In this document: piece by piece, positions 1-10,726 of the stretch
How the letters are laid out: each line of letters begins with the position of its first letter
Position numbering within the stretch: position 1 is the stretch's first letter
Origin: Galdieria yellowstonensis
Taxonomy: Eukaryota; Rhodophyta; Bangiophyceae; Galdieriales; Galdieriaceae
Direction of reading: 5' to 3'
NCBI GenBank assembly: GCA_026122205.1
Contig: JANCYU010000039.1
Location: 124,001-188,000, forward strand
Length of the DNA: 64,000 bases
Made by a program: the position numbers and the translations under genes
The notes under the pieces: model-generated
Told to the model about the DNA's origin: nothing
Databases searched by the model: none
Seen by the model: the letters and a program-made list of their open reading frames with translations, nothing else

Positions 1-640
1 TGAAAACCGCCTCCTGGACACCAGATAATCCCTTTCAGACTCTAGAGATATCCATGTTTTCTGGTATAGAACGAGGCATTTGCTCCACATCGAGAACTAG
101 AACCTATTTTCATTCGCATCGAAACTTTACTATTTCACGTGTGCCACTGAATGACTTGGACAACAGTTGTAGTCCTTCTCGAGTTTCCTATTATTATTGG
201 CACTCAAATCACCCTGATCCTTGCTATATAAATTGCACTGCCATACCTTCAGAAAGTTCCACGCGTTCATTTCGTTCCTAATAGTAGGGATGTGTTTAAA
301 AAATTGAAGACCTGCTATTTGTGAAATGACACAGAATGAACGCTGCTACTTCCTCCTCTAGGTTTCCAATGCCACTTTGCTCTAGATTCTTCCACAAGCA
401 TATATAGTATCCTATACAAAGATAGACACGCTCTCTATTCCTCCCTTACCTATCTTCTTCCTTAGGATGTTCTTGTCATGGTCACTTTAAGGTAGCTTCC
501 AACCATCCCAAATAGTCCGCAAGAAAAAATTACTTGAAAAATGCACTTTCTTAGTTGAGACAACTTTTTACAGACATAGACGTTGCGAGGAAAAATGCGC
601 TGATGGCGCCAAAATCCATCTAGTTTAATCGTCACGGAGA
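1..640 (+). repeat. Degenerate dispersed repeat, copy A
   Basis: This stretch resembles two later stretches (about 58831-59680 forward and 61600-62420 reverse). Shared blocks include the segment around CAGACTCTAGAGATA near position 37, the CTCCCTTACCTATCTTC block near 440, the CCAACCATCCCAAATA block near 500, and a GGCGCCAAAATCCA block near 604. Similarity is patchy with indels, so the copies are old. In copies B and C the first third keeps a matching reading frame with many silent changes; here that frame is broken. No intact gene is visible. It is probably the remains of a mobile element or a decayed multicopy gene. The left edge is cut by the window. Confidence 0.7.
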
Positions 641-944
641 GGACCCTCCTAGGGAGTATATCTTGAAACGCAATGTATTGAATACCTAGCATATGCTTTG
701 TGTAGTAGCAAATACAACAAACAGGATGATATTGTATAGAGAGTCCTATGGTGCTAAAGTATAAGTTTGTTATGTCTGTGTATACAATAAAACCAGCATG
801 TTCATCTGCAAGTATAAAAACTGGCCAGTCGAATCGATAGAACAAGCTAGTTACTGAATGATAAGAAAGAATAAAATTGCTTTGTGGTTCCCTTTCAATG
901 GAAATCATATTTACTATCAACTTACCAAGGATAAACGCTGTCAT

Positions 945-1583
945 AAGCAGCTCTCAATGAGTTGGACTTTCGATCAAAGAGGGTGCGGAATGACGTGTCT
1001 TCACTCGTGAATGCCAAACTAATTGCATTGGCATCCATTTGGTCATTTGCACTTGCGCCCTCGCACTCACCGACGCTGACGGATTGGGAGGCTACTCAGG
1101 AACTGTTTGGGATGCAAGTGGATCCGTCGTTGTAACACTGTGGTTGGTGTCAAGCAATAAAAGACCTGCAATATGTTGCAGCTGCTGAACTTTTGTCTTT
1201 ATCTGTATGACAACTATGGCAGGTCTTGCTTTGGGACAGGAGGACGCAGCAGTTACAGACACAAGGGTGATAAAAAGAAGAAGAAAAAGGCAACGAGGGG
1301 TTGGGAGCAGGTTCTAAAGTCGTTTTTGAAACGCCAAAAGTCAAAGAGCTCTGACGCGGTCAAGGATAGTGACCATATTCCAGAGTACACCAGCAGGGTG
1401 GTGGACGGTAGGCAGGGTGACGGAGTTTCGACGGAAGAAGACTTGGATAGACTTTCCTTTAGCAGTGATCTTGCTACTCCTAGAAGGCAAAGACCGCTTT
1501 CCGTAGAAGAGTTTGAGATTATATTGTCTCAGTTTCCATCGGACGAATGGGAACTTAGCAAATGGACAATATTAGAAGAATAA
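945..1583 (+). CDS. Small basic hypothetical protein, 5' end unresolved
   Basis: I do not recognise this protein. The model joins an open stretch 945-1131 to 1223-1583 through an intron 1132-1222 (GTAACA...GGCAG) that keeps the frame. The first exon has no early ATG: its only in-frame ATG is at 1111, so either a further upstream exon is missing or translation starts there. The second exon encodes a lysine-rich run (six consecutive Lys), a basic helix, then an acidic, serine-rich tail ending in a Trp-containing segment, without membrane segments or known domains. The downstream exon alone is open from an ATG at 1173. Codon use is like that of the neighbours. Existence is moderately supported; function is unknown. 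Confidence 0.4.
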
Positions 1584-2494
1584 GTTGGGAGTGTGTTCAG
1601 TGGAAGCAGCTCTTCTTATTTCGTATGTAGCTCTTGACTGAAAATTTTTCTTTTCCTTGCACTCTTTTTCTTCACAGTTTTGTGAAATGCTCTGGAAAGG
1701 CACACGGCTCTGTCATTTCCGCTTTTCAGAGTATTTCTGACACTTTTTTTGGCATTGAATATTTATTTTTCATGATAAAGAAGATATCTGCTGTGTTAGA
1801 ACTTCTTAGGCAACTCGGGGCAACTGTGATTGTTCCAGTGTATCGGAAGATATCGCCTTGAAGGGACAGTCAGATAATTTGATATATACATATATTTCTA
1901 TATATGTGAATACCTTAGTTTTACCTGGTAAGCTGGTGCGAAAGATTGTGAGGATGAGTGATTCGACTATCCTTTGGTAACCAATTCAACCTGTATAGAT
2001 AAACAAGTATAGATGTGTACATAGACTCTTTAGAGAATATAAAAGTTTGTTTTGGATTGTTTGTGAAGTGCCGCCATATACTTTCTCCATCTAAAGATAT
2101 TTCACAAGATGATATGGAGTGAGATATTGTTGGTGGTCACAAAGGATCTCCAACGCTGACGTGGTCAAAGGAGAACGTTAAAATGTGGTCGACCGCTGCG
2201 GCCGCTTTGTTGGATAATGTCTTTCTCCTTCTCGTACTCAAGATATTCTCTTTTGTTGAGGTGGCAATATGTCACAAAGTATTTCATGTTGGAAGAGAAA
2301 AGCAGCTATTGATTTTCAAGTTTTTAATTAAAACCAGAGAAATATAGGCTTTTTGTTTAGAAATCTTCATTTTCCTACTTACCAAACATTCACCTAGAAA
2401 GCAAACAAGTCTGTTTTGAGACTCTTTACAATTTCTTTTCCTTGGCATTTATTTCTCTCTGTGCCATGCCAACATTTCTTCTTCTTCTTCCACA
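1584..2494. other. Non-coding stretch
   Basis: About 0.9 kb between the small basic gene and the HAD gene. An open stretch near 1634-1861 has no ATG at its start and no recognisable motif. The rest is AT-rich, apart from a short GC-rich island around 2190-2205 (GCTGCGGCCGC). I see no RNA gene. Confidence 0.5.
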
Positions 2495-3163
2495 ATGATT
2501 GCTTGTTGTGTATTTGATGCTTATGGCACGTTGTTTGATGTTCATTCTGCAGCTTCCAAGTTTCAGAGCATTCTTGGTAACCACTACTCTTCTGTCTCAG
2601 CCTTGTGGAGACAGAAACAACTCGAATACACTTGGCTAAGGAGTTTGATGGGTCGATATGTACCCTTTGACCAAATAACCGCAGATTCGTTGGAATATTC
2701 ACTACAAGTATTTGGTTTTCAAGACCAATCTATCAAACAGAGATTACTGGATGCTTACAAGACTCTGGATTGTTTCCAGGATGTTCCCTCGTGTTTGAGT
2801 CAACTCAAAGCAAACGGCATTCACACAGCAATTTTGAGCAACGGAACACTTGGTTCGCTCAAGACGCTGGTAGACAGTGCAAATATAGCCGATTGGTTCG
2901 ACCAACTTATATCTGTATCTCAAGTACAAATATATAAACCTCATCCTTCCGTGTATGATCTCGTGATACAAAAGTTTGGAGTACCCAAAGAGAACGTTGC
3001 CTTTGTAAGTTCGAATAGTTGGGATGCTATTGGAGCTGCAAACTTTGGTTTTCGAGTTTTCTGGCTGAATAGAAATGAGAAAAATGTGGCTGATGTATTA
3101 CCAGGAGAATATTCCACGATAAGTAACTTGAGTCAATTATCAGCCAATATTCTTGGAGGTTGA
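2495..3163 (+). CDS. HAD-superfamily hydrolase, (S)-2-haloacid dehalogenase type
   Basis: A 222-residue single-exon protein beginning at an ATG after a CT-rich leader. It carries all four haloacid-dehalogenase motifs: motif I DAYGTLFD (residues 8-15, nucleophile Asp8), motif II SNGT in the middle, motif III Lys in YKPHPSVYDL, and motif IV SSNSWDAIGA near the C-terminus. The SNxWD form of motif IV and the overall length fit the type II haloacid dehalogenase subgroup, which hydrolyses 2-haloacids in bacteria. The natural substrate in an alga is unknown, so the call is to family level. No targeting peptide is visible, so it is probably cytosolic. The strong bacterial flavour and lack of introns are compatible with past gene transfer, but that is inference. 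Confidence 0.85.
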   Translation: MIACCVFDAYGTLFDVHSAASKFQSILGNHYSSVSALWRQKQLEYTWLRSLMGRYVPFDQITADSLEYSLQVFGFQDQSIKQRLLDAYKTLDCFQDVPSCLSQLKANGIHTAILSNGTLGSLKTLVDSANIADWFDQLISVSQVQIYKPHPSVYDLVIQKFGVPKENVAFVSSNSWDAIGAANFGFRVFWLNRNEKNVADVLPGEYSTISNLSQLSANILGG

Positions 3164-3342
3164 GCTTTTTTGTGTGTGGTGTTTGGTCTGCAGAGAGGAT
3201 GGCTTTCGACCATATCGAGCCATATTGAAATAATGATACAAGGTTTTCAAAGAATATGTTCTCAGTTCGTTCCACAACTAGTACCAAATTAGTTGCTTCG
3301 ACTTTATCCACAACACACACAAACTAGTGCCAAGGATAAAAG

Positions 3343-4029
3343 TTAGAAAAACAGTCTTCCATTCTTTATACTAACGGGTTTGCCACCTGACCACAACGCA
3401 GCCAAAGAGAGAATTCCTACTCCAACTGTACATAAAGTGACTATCCAAGGACCCACTGTTTCTGCAGGATACTCAAACTTGTCAATATGACTACATTTCA
3501 ACGTAAAACTTGCTCATATACATTGCACTCAAAACTTACCTTCTCTTGGACTCGAATCGAATAGCAGCAAAGACTACTATCACACAACCAATCAAAAAGA
3601 ATACAAAGCCAGCAATTGCAGTAAGTCCTTTGAAAAATTTAGCCAGTGCTATTCCAATCACAAGATATGCAGCGGAGGTTCTTTGCCTAACAAAAGTCAA
3701 CAAAGCACTACCGCACAAGTGACTAACACTTACCAAGAGTTGAAAGTTCTCTCATTGGCGTGATGGTCCATAGGATTCACTACTGGTGGAGTTGACTCTG
3801 TTGCTTTTCCACCAGGTGCACTTGTTGTAGGGTTGGTAGGTGCATTTGGCGTCGGGTTGGAAGAAGCAGCAGCAGCAGGAACACTCGTACTAGGCTGTTG
3901 TCTCTCTGTCGCTGTTTCAGAAGCACGAGACTCTTTTGTTTCGGGAGGAGTTGGCAGTTGTGTGGATAAACTATTGTTTACTTCCACATTGGCTTGTGTT
4001 GGTTCTTTAACAGTGCTCGGCTCCTGCAT
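3343..4029 (-). CDS. Small membrane protein with Pro/Thr-rich N-terminus
   Basis: Three exons on the reverse strand: 4029-3734, 3686-3540 and 3490-3343. The introns are 47 and 49 bp with GTAAGT donors, and the phases close to a 196-residue protein. The first about 95 residues are low-complexity (Pro, Thr, Ser, Ala). The remainder has two adjacent hydrophobic helices (around AYLVIGIALAKF and LTAIAGFVFFLIGCVIVVFA) followed by a third near the C-terminus (PWIVTLCTVGVGILSLAAL). The topology suggests a small integral membrane protein with a long soluble N-terminal arm. I recognise no family. A plastid or other endomembrane location cannot be decided from sequence. The exon joins are convincing because each restores the hydrophobic frame. 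Confidence 0.7.
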
Positions 4030-4201
4030 TTTCTATGACAAATGAAACACATCGCCAAAGGAATGTATTGTGTCGTTGTTATTTCAATAGTTATCTTCTC
4101 TTTCAAGTAAAGTATTCCACATTTCACCAAGTCTTGTTGCATGAAAAGCACTGTTGAACGAAAACTTTTCGATCGTCCAGGAGAATTGTTGTCCAAGGAC
4201 G

Positions 4202-5791
4202 ATGAAAGATACTAGTTTTGTGTGGAAAAGTAACCTGCGTTGGAAACTGTTGAATCAACCAAATCTTCTAAAGTTACAAAGTTTGCGTACTTTATATACA
4301 AACTGTGAGACAACCAACAGCAACGCAACACAAGATTCTTCACTTTGTGCAAACTCCCAAGAGGTTGCACCCACAAACCTGAGACGTCAATGGAGACCAG
4401 CTACCGACACTACATACGGTAGAAAGTTGTTGAGAGACTGGAAAATCAATGCAAAAGAAGATAAAGAAACGCTCTTGTCTTTGGCAAATAGACTCGGTTA
4501 TTATGGTCCAAGCATCCATAGAATAGTAGAAGCTGGAGATATTCTGTTACTAAAGAGGACGAATCCTGAAAGATATTTTTCGTTTCTTCGAGAAAATATT
4601 GCAACTATGACTCCATTGCTTGGTTATCTATACCAAAAAGCCCAACAAGAGGCGCGAGAACGTTCAGAGCATCTTCAAGTTTACTTGGAAGTGTTGTTGT
4701 GTTCTGGTCGGTTGGAAGATATTTACCAAATCTATGCGACGTATCCTCCTTGGGCAATGACTACACACTCTACTCTGAAACCTTGTATATATATTTATAG
4801 TATGGCTGCGTTATGGTTACTTGGTGACAAGGAAAGGTGTTCTGCCTTGTTATCCAAAGTATTTGTGGAAACGGATGTAAGAACAAAAGATAATTTTGGT
4901 TTCGGTGTTCTTGAGGCTTTAAAAAATGTGGAACGTTTGGAAGAAGCTCTGGATTGGCTCGAATTTTGCAGAATAGAACAAGTTGCGTTGAATATTCCTG
5001 GTACCTTTTTGACATCTTTTGTGGATAACAATGATATTTTTATGGTGAAGAAAATTTTGAGTTTTTGTGCAGAAAATACAAATATCGCTCATTTGGTGTT
5101 TTTGGACAAAACGATGCTGCAAACCGACAAGTATCACTACAACAACGCTTCAGAGTCCATATTGAAGGTTGCCCTTTTTCTATTGGAAAACAGAGACTGG
5201 TCTCTGGAATATATCTCGGAGGAACAACTTTTGGATGTTATTGTGCACAATATTCGAGACTTGGAAACACTTTATGGTTTTTTGGATGGAGTTTGTATTT
5301 TGAACAAGAATATTCGAACTTCTTGGGTACGGAAACTAGTCCAATCTTGCAAAAGTCAAAATGGTTCATTTTTGACGCCTTCTCTTTTGGTGTCATTTAT
5401 ACGACGTTCCCGAATAGTAGACGATCAGGTCACTGGTTTGGCGTTGGAATGGGCAAAGGAGCGGATGGATTTTGAGAGTGCTCGTAGAATTTTAGAGTTT
5501 TTAGAAAGTCAGTCTGGCAGTATTTCTCCAAACATGGCACAACATTACATTCAGTTGGCTGCGAAATTGACCAAGTTGGATGAGTTGTCTCATGACACTT
5601 GTTCGCATCACAATGCCGAGTTTTTCGGGTGGAAAGAGCCAAGTCAGGTTATTTGTCATTTGGAAGATTTTCTTCAGTATTTAGAATCCAAAGGAACGAT
5701 ACTTTCTCGCGACGTTTTATTGCAAATAGAAAATACTTTAAAAAGTTGTGGCTTGACAAGTTGTTTGCAAGTCATTCGAAAGAGGCTGTGA
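4202..5791 (+). CDS. PPR-like helical-repeat protein, probably organellar
   Basis: A single-exon protein of 529 residues from the ATG at 4202; an in-frame ATG at 4154 would add 16 residues. I prefer 4202 because the peptide then starts basic and hydroxylated, like a mitochondrial presequence (MKDTSFVWKSNLRWKLL). The body is a run of amphipathic helix pairs of roughly 35 residues, with phrases such as RLEEALDWLEFCRIEQ that resemble pentatricopeptide repeats, though degenerate. Such proteins usually bind organellar RNA. It lies 54 bp upstream of a second helical-repeat gene on the same strand, suggesting an old tandem duplication. Which RNA it serves, and whether the repeats are true PPRs, cannot be told from sequence. 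Confidence 0.65.
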   Translation: MKDTSFVWKSNLRWKLLNQPNLLKLQSLRTLYTNCETTNSNATQDSSLCANSQEVAPTNLRRQWRPATDTTYGRKLLRDWKINAKEDKETLLSLANRLGYYGPSIHRIVEAGDILLLKRTNPERYFSFLRENIATMTPLLGYLYQKAQQEARERSEHLQVYLEVLLCSGRLEDIYQIYATYPPWAMTTHSTLKPCIYIYSMAALWLLGDKERCSALLSKVFVETDVRTKDNFGFGVLEALKNVERLEEALDWLEFCRIEQVALNIPGTFLTSFVDNNDIFMVKKILSFCAENTNIAHLVFLDKTMLQTDKYHYNNASESILKVALFLLENRDWSLEYISEEQLLDVIVHNIRDLETLYGFLDGVCILNKNIRTSWVRKLVQSCKSQNGSFLTPSLLVSFIRRSRIVDDQVTGLALEWAKERMDFESARRILEFLESQSGSISPNMAQHYIQLAAKLTKLDELSHDTCSHHNAEFFGWKEPSQVICHLEDFLQYLESKGTILSRDVLLQIENTLKSCGLTSCLQVIRKRL

Positions 5792-5845
5792 AGAGATTCT
5801 TTCTCATCGGCCAAAGAAAGCGATTATTTTGGCATTCGAGAGACG

Positions 5846-7603
5846 ATGGCGCTTTATTCCTCAAGTTGGCGTTGGTTGTCAAGTAGAACAACTTATTTTC
5901 AGGCTCGTCGCTTGTTAACTAGTAGCTATTCACCACCTCAAGTCTTATCAAAGTTAGATGGAAAGCAAAATCTATTTGCTCAAAGAGTTGTAGGAAGAGC
6001 AAACGTAAAGTTAGAGACATATAGTTTCTTAGGACTTGTTCAGCCTTTTACTCACGTCTCCACGAGAAATATTTCCTTGTCTCCTATCGCGTCTACTACA
6101 GAAAGTCCAGTTTCTCAAGAGAAAGAAGAGCAAGAAGCTGTGCCATCCAGCGCTTCCTCTCGACTAGTCTTTAAAAAACAAAGGCTTGCTTTTTCGGTCG
6201 CAAAGAAAGAAGAGATAAACCAAGACTTGTATGAAAAGATAAAAGCAGGACAATGGGATGAGGTTGTGGAGCTTGTTCAGAACGACTCGGTTCTAAATCA
6301 TATTACTTTAAAGAACCTTCGTCAAGTTGCTAGACATTTATCGTCGGTTGGTCAGGCGGAACAAGTCTCCAATTTATATTTAAGGTTCTATCAACTGCGC
6401 ACTATACCGAATTTTCCGCAGACCGACTTGTTGTTATGGTTCGAATCCACTTTAGAGACGGACCCTAAAGCTGCTCTACGGTTGATTCAAAATTTTAGGA
6501 TATTTAGGACTTGTACAGTCTTTGAGAAGTTCTATGGATATCTTATTCGCAAGGAAATACCACATCGTGTGCAGTTTTTGATTTCAGCTTTAAACTGTAT
6601 AGCCACTTCATCTCGTTCCACACTTAGTCACGATCACCTTCGAGCTACTTGTGATTTCGTTGCCAATTATGGGAAACCAAAGGAATTGCTAGTGTTGTTC
6701 CATACTTTGTATAACAAGGGCTTTATTTTATCGGAACATATGTATGAACAAATTATGCAAGCTGCATTCGTTGCTCGAGACTACAAAGCTGCAGTGGATA
6801 TTTTGGAGAAAATGAAGAGAGACTTGAACTTTGTGGACTCGGTTCATGTCGCTCTGGTGATTGCTACATTTGGTCGTCAAGGTCTTTACAAGGAAGCGCT
6901 TGAATTCCTTTCTAAATATCAAGCCAAGTCACCTATTTACAAAGAAAATGGCGCTATTGAAACCGCTTTGGCTTTTGCATATGCACAAGGTGGAGAACTG
7001 AATCTCGCGGTAGAAACTATTGAAAGAGCTTTGTCAAAGCAGTTACAATTGGACGTCAATTTGTTTGTCAATTTGCTCTTTTCTGTAGGATTTACGAAAA
7101 ATGAGTCCACTTTACTGCACTTGTTAGAAATTGGCCGTTTGCATGCTTCTTCAGAACATGTTTATTCTTTCTATGAATGGTCTTTGAGAGGAATTGCCAA
7201 AACGGGAGACTTTCAGTTATTTCAACGTATCTTGAGTGACATGAAACGACATCATGTGCCTATGACTAGTGAGTTGTTTGTTTTACAAGTACGAGTAGCT
7301 TGTGGAGCAGTGCGTCAACAAGACAAGGATGCGATTGCATTTCTAAAAGAACCGCTCGGAATTATAGAACAAGTGGAATCTCAGGGTTTACAAGTGACTC
7401 CAAAGTTGATTGAAGCGTTGATTGTCTCATGTTGTTGGAGTGGAAATACTACAGCGCCCACTGTTCTTTTGGAAGAACTAAAGAAGAGATTTGGTGATTA
7501 CACACATGTTGGTCTGCTTCAGTATCAAAGAGTGTGTAAACATCTTTCTCTTACTCCCGAGCAAAAATATATTGAAGCATTGGATCGTTTTCAGTCATCT
7601 TAG
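5846..7603 (+). CDS. PPR protein, probably mitochondrial
   Basis: A single-exon protein of 585 residues. The start MALYSSSWRWLSSRTTYFQA is basic, Ser-rich and lacks acids, a typical mitochondrial (or plastid) transit peptide. The central and C-terminal parts contain clearer pentatricopeptide repeats than the upstream neighbour, for example around MYEQIMQAAFVARDYKAAVD and VALVIATFGRQGLYKEALEF. PPR proteins bind single-stranded RNA in organelles for processing, stability or translation. It follows the other helical-repeat gene in tandem with 54 bp between them, too little for a large promoter, so control elements may lie in the 3' end of the upstream gene. The target RNA is unknown. Confidence 0.75.
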   Translation: MALYSSSWRWLSSRTTYFQARRLLTSSYSPPQVLSKLDGKQNLFAQRVVGRANVKLETYSFLGLVQPFTHVSTRNISLSPIASTTESPVSQEKEEQEAVPSSASSRLVFKKQRLAFSVAKKEEINQDLYEKIKAGQWDEVVELVQNDSVLNHITLKNLRQVARHLSSVGQAEQVSNLYLRFYQLRTIPNFPQTDLLLWFESTLETDPKAALRLIQNFRIFRTCTVFEKFYGYLIRKEIPHRVQFLISALNCIATSSRSTLSHDHLRATCDFVANYGKPKELLVLFHTLYNKGFILSEHMYEQIMQAAFVARDYKAAVDILEKMKRDLNFVDSVHVALVIATFGRQGLYKEALEFLSKYQAKSPIYKENGAIETALAFAYAQGGELNLAVETIERALSKQLQLDVNLFVNLLFSVGFTKNESTLLHLLEIGRLHASSEHVYSFYEWSLRGIAKTGDFQLFQRILSDMKRHHVPMTSELFVLQVRVACGAVRQQDKDAIAFLKEPLGIIEQVESQGLQVTPKLIEALIVSCCWSGNTTAPTVLLEELKKRFGDYTHVGLLQYQRVCKHLSLTPEQKYIEALDRFQSS

Positions 7604-7998
7604 ATATTTTATTTCGAGCAGATATTTGGAATTGTTGTACTATATAGACAGGTGGCCAATTTTCTATCTTCAACTAGTTGTGTTGTAGTTGCTAGGTAAA
7701 TAGTTTGGAGAGTGGACATTCTGAGGAAATGGATAAAGTCTTGTACCTGGGTACGTAGGAACAAGGAAACACAAGAAAGAGTTGGTCCCACCAATAGACA
7801 AGCTGTATTATAGGTTATGTTTGTTGTTCACCAAACATGCGATAAAAGTATTCACATCTCTTGGGTTTGTTTAGTTGTAGTTTTGCTAGTAGGATAAGCC
7901 AAAGGAATAGAAAGAAATGATTGGACGTTCCGCACACAAATTCTAGAAGCCATGGAAACTGCGACAGTCGATTGGAATCTTTTTTTGGGAAAACGGCG
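7604..7998. other. Intergenic region upstream of the ERMP1-like gene
   Basis: About 395 bp with no convincing gene. The frame of the next gene is open from 7921 but contains no ATG before 7999. Probably contains the 3' end of the PPR gene and the promoter of the peptidase gene. Confidence 0.4.
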
Positions 7999-10726
7999 AT
8001 GCCCAACTCAGAAAGCAAAACAAGTCAACAACTCAAGAGTGCCAAGTCGAACAATCTTGAAAGAGAGATAGAATGGATAGAAGCTTTAAAAGTTATTTTG
8101 TGTTTGTTGGTGTTGTTATGTGTTGCTTATTGGGGTTTGACGCATAGTCCTAAACCAAAACTGGCGGACACAACACCTCCACATATTTTCTCTAGTGAAA
8201 GAGCTTTCTCCTATGTCAGACACCTAGTTGATAATATTGGATATCGGTTGGTCGGCTCGAAAGGATTGGAACAAGGCCAACAGTATATTGTGGAGCAGTT
8301 GGAACAGATGGTGAACCGTTATAAGGAAGCACATACAGCAAATAATTTGGAGACTGTACTAGAAAGACAAGTCGTAAATGGAACTTATCGAATTAAACTC
8401 GAGTCACTTGGTAATTTTACCTTTCATACTGTTTATACAGAGATAGAAAATATCATTTTTAGAATCCAGCCAAAGCATTTGGTAAGTTTGTAGCCAATTG
8501 TATAAGGAAAAGAAACCAATATGTCGATGTTATTAGTATGCAAATAGTAGAAAGGCTGTTTTGGTCAACTGCCACGTGGACTCTGCTGTCGGTTCTCCTG
8601 GAGCTTCCGATGATGCTGCAGGCTGTGGTGTCATGTTGGAACTTGTCAATAATATTCTTTCAGGCTCATTGGATTGGAAGAGACCCATAATATTTCTATT
8701 CAATGGAGCAGAAGAACCTGTTTTAGATGGAGCACATGGCTTTGTGACTCAACACCGATGGGCAAAAGACGTTGGAGTATTACTGAATATAGAAAGTAGT
8801 GGTTCAGGTGGATTGGCTTTGTTGTTTCGCTCAGGTCCGAAAAATGGTTGGCTGACTCGAGTTTTTGCAAAGAGTGTGAAGCGTCCACATGGCGCCTCCG
8901 TTTCTCAGGATTTCTTTGACGCTGATTTGGTTCCTGCCGAAACCGACTTTCGGGTATTTTGGGAACAAGGTAATATTCCGGGAATTGATTTAGCCAATTA
9001 TTTGAATGGACAGGTTAGTGAGTAGTAATTGTGGTTGTTGTCCTGATGATGATTGTATAGACATATCATACTCCTCGAGATGCATCGGATCGAGTTATGT
9101 TGGAGACGCTGCAACATATGGGAGAAACGGTGAACAGTTTATTAGTAGAATTGGCAGTAAATAGTAATGTGATAGATGAAGCGGCAAGTAACGTAGAAAT
9201 GCAAAACGAGGTGAGTATATCGTTGGATACAACTATGAGGTATTGATAATTGTGTGAAGAGAGTGATTTATCACGATTTCTTGGGTTTGTATACGTTTAT
9301 TTATTCGGAGCGCATTGGAAATACTATATTCTGGTTGGTTTGGTTGATAAGCATTTATTTGTGTGTTGATAGAGTTTTCAATCATATCGGCTGGAAAACC
9401 TTTGTTTATTCTTTCTTCAATATCTGCACAAGCATTGCTGGAGCATTTGGAGCAGCCCTCGTTGTAGGCTTTTTGTTAAGTGTCTCATATATCAGAGCAA
9501 TGGTTTGGTATCATCGCAACTGGGTTGCTTATTTCATTTTTGCTCCATGGATGACTTGTGTGTTTCTATATATACTGAACAAACAATATGGAGGAAAAGC
9601 GGTGTGGTCGAAGAAAGATAATTCGTCGCTTGTTTCGAGTGAAGCACTAATCGTTGCTCATGTCGTCATGGAATGGATTGTTTTGACATTTTTACTGTAT
9701 TTTAGACTTGCTTCTGTCTATATATATGCCTGGACAGTTATTGCTGGTTGTTTGGCGATGCGTTTACCACTTGGATGGACGAGTCGCTTTATCTGTCTTT
9801 ATATTCCAATAGCAATTTTGAAAGGACCTGTTTTTTGGTTGGGAGCTCAAGTCTTCCTTCCCATTATGGGACGAGCAGGAGTAAATGTTTTTGCGGATGT
9901 CGTGGCAGTTATTTTTGTATCACTTTTTTGGATTCCGTCTATTCTTATTCCTCTTGCACCAACATGGGTGAGGTATCCAAGATTCCGAAAATATTGCTAC
10001 TTTTTATCCATTTTTGTGACATTGTGCAGCATGTTTTTGTTGCTAGTCGGTGTATTTCATCCATATGACAAGATGAATGCGCCAAAGCGAGTGGTTTACC
10101 ATCATATGATCGTATCCGAAAATAACAAAGTCAGAAATGCGCTGTTTGTATCTTCCATGGATCGTCGAGATGTTGTCAATGCTCCCTATTCCGATGTTTT
10201 GTTGGAAAATGCCCAAGATTCGAAAGTCTTCCGATGGGGATGGTTTTCTTCAGGTCCTTGGGAAAACATTGAACCTTTAGGAAAGACTTGTCATGGCGTG
10301 TTTATAGAGAATTTCACTGTTCAGCACGATGTACCGAAACCATCGGTCAAGGTTTTGGAACAGCGGTCACTGACTAGTGATGGTGGTGGTGAAGAAGAAG
10401 GTCGTGAGTTGTTGTTGGAGTTTTCTTTTCCTGGAGCACACTGGGGAAGCATTCGTTGGAATGCTTCATTGTCCAAGTGGTCTCTTGAAGACAAGTTACC
10501 GGAACCTCTTGAAGATGGGACTGTATACATGAGACATATTGGCTCCCATGACTCGAGAAGTTTTCAAGTAAGACTGCACACCCGAGGCAAGGCGCCCATT
10601 GCGATGGATTTGACGAGTACGCATTTTGGCGCGCATTCGGATTTGGCGCCATTTTTGACGACGACATTACCGAATTGGGCGGTGGCCATTGCATTTCGTT
10701 CGCATGCCGCCAGTTGCCTCGTTTGA
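7999..10726 (+). CDS. ERMP1-like M28 metallopeptidase with polytopic C-terminus
   Basis: Four exons (7999-8481, 8537-9013, 9061-9210, 9260-10726) give 858 residues, close to the size of animal ERMP1. An N-terminal anchor (VILCLLVLLCVAYW) is followed by an M28 aminopeptidase domain with the expected zinc and catalytic residues: His174 and Asp186 in HVDSAVGSPGASDDAAG, Glu220/Glu221 in NGAEEP, and a C-terminal His in YHTPRDA. The long last exon adds about eight hydrophobic helices and a lumenal C-terminal beta-rich domain, as in the Endoplasmic Reticulum Metallopeptidase 1 family. The exon 1-2 join was chosen because it restores the conserved strand before HVDS. The 3' end overlaps the next gene by 23 bp. 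Peptide substrates are unknown; ER or vacuolar membrane placement is inferred from the family. Confidence 0.9.

Noticed and set aside
462..944. Reverse-strand 160-codon open frame
   Set aside because: Its low part overlaps repeat copy A, where other copies have stops; no motif and no conserved codon pattern in that strand.
1634..1861. Forward open frame of 75 codons after the small basic gene
   Set aside because: It begins with a non-ATG codon, has no motif, and is rich in Phe and Leu as expected from AT-rich non-coding DNA.
6425..6445. GGTTCGAATCC, resembling a tRNA T-arm
   Set aside because: It lies inside the PPR coding frame (Trp-Phe-Glu-Ser) and no acceptor or anticodon stems can be drawn around it.
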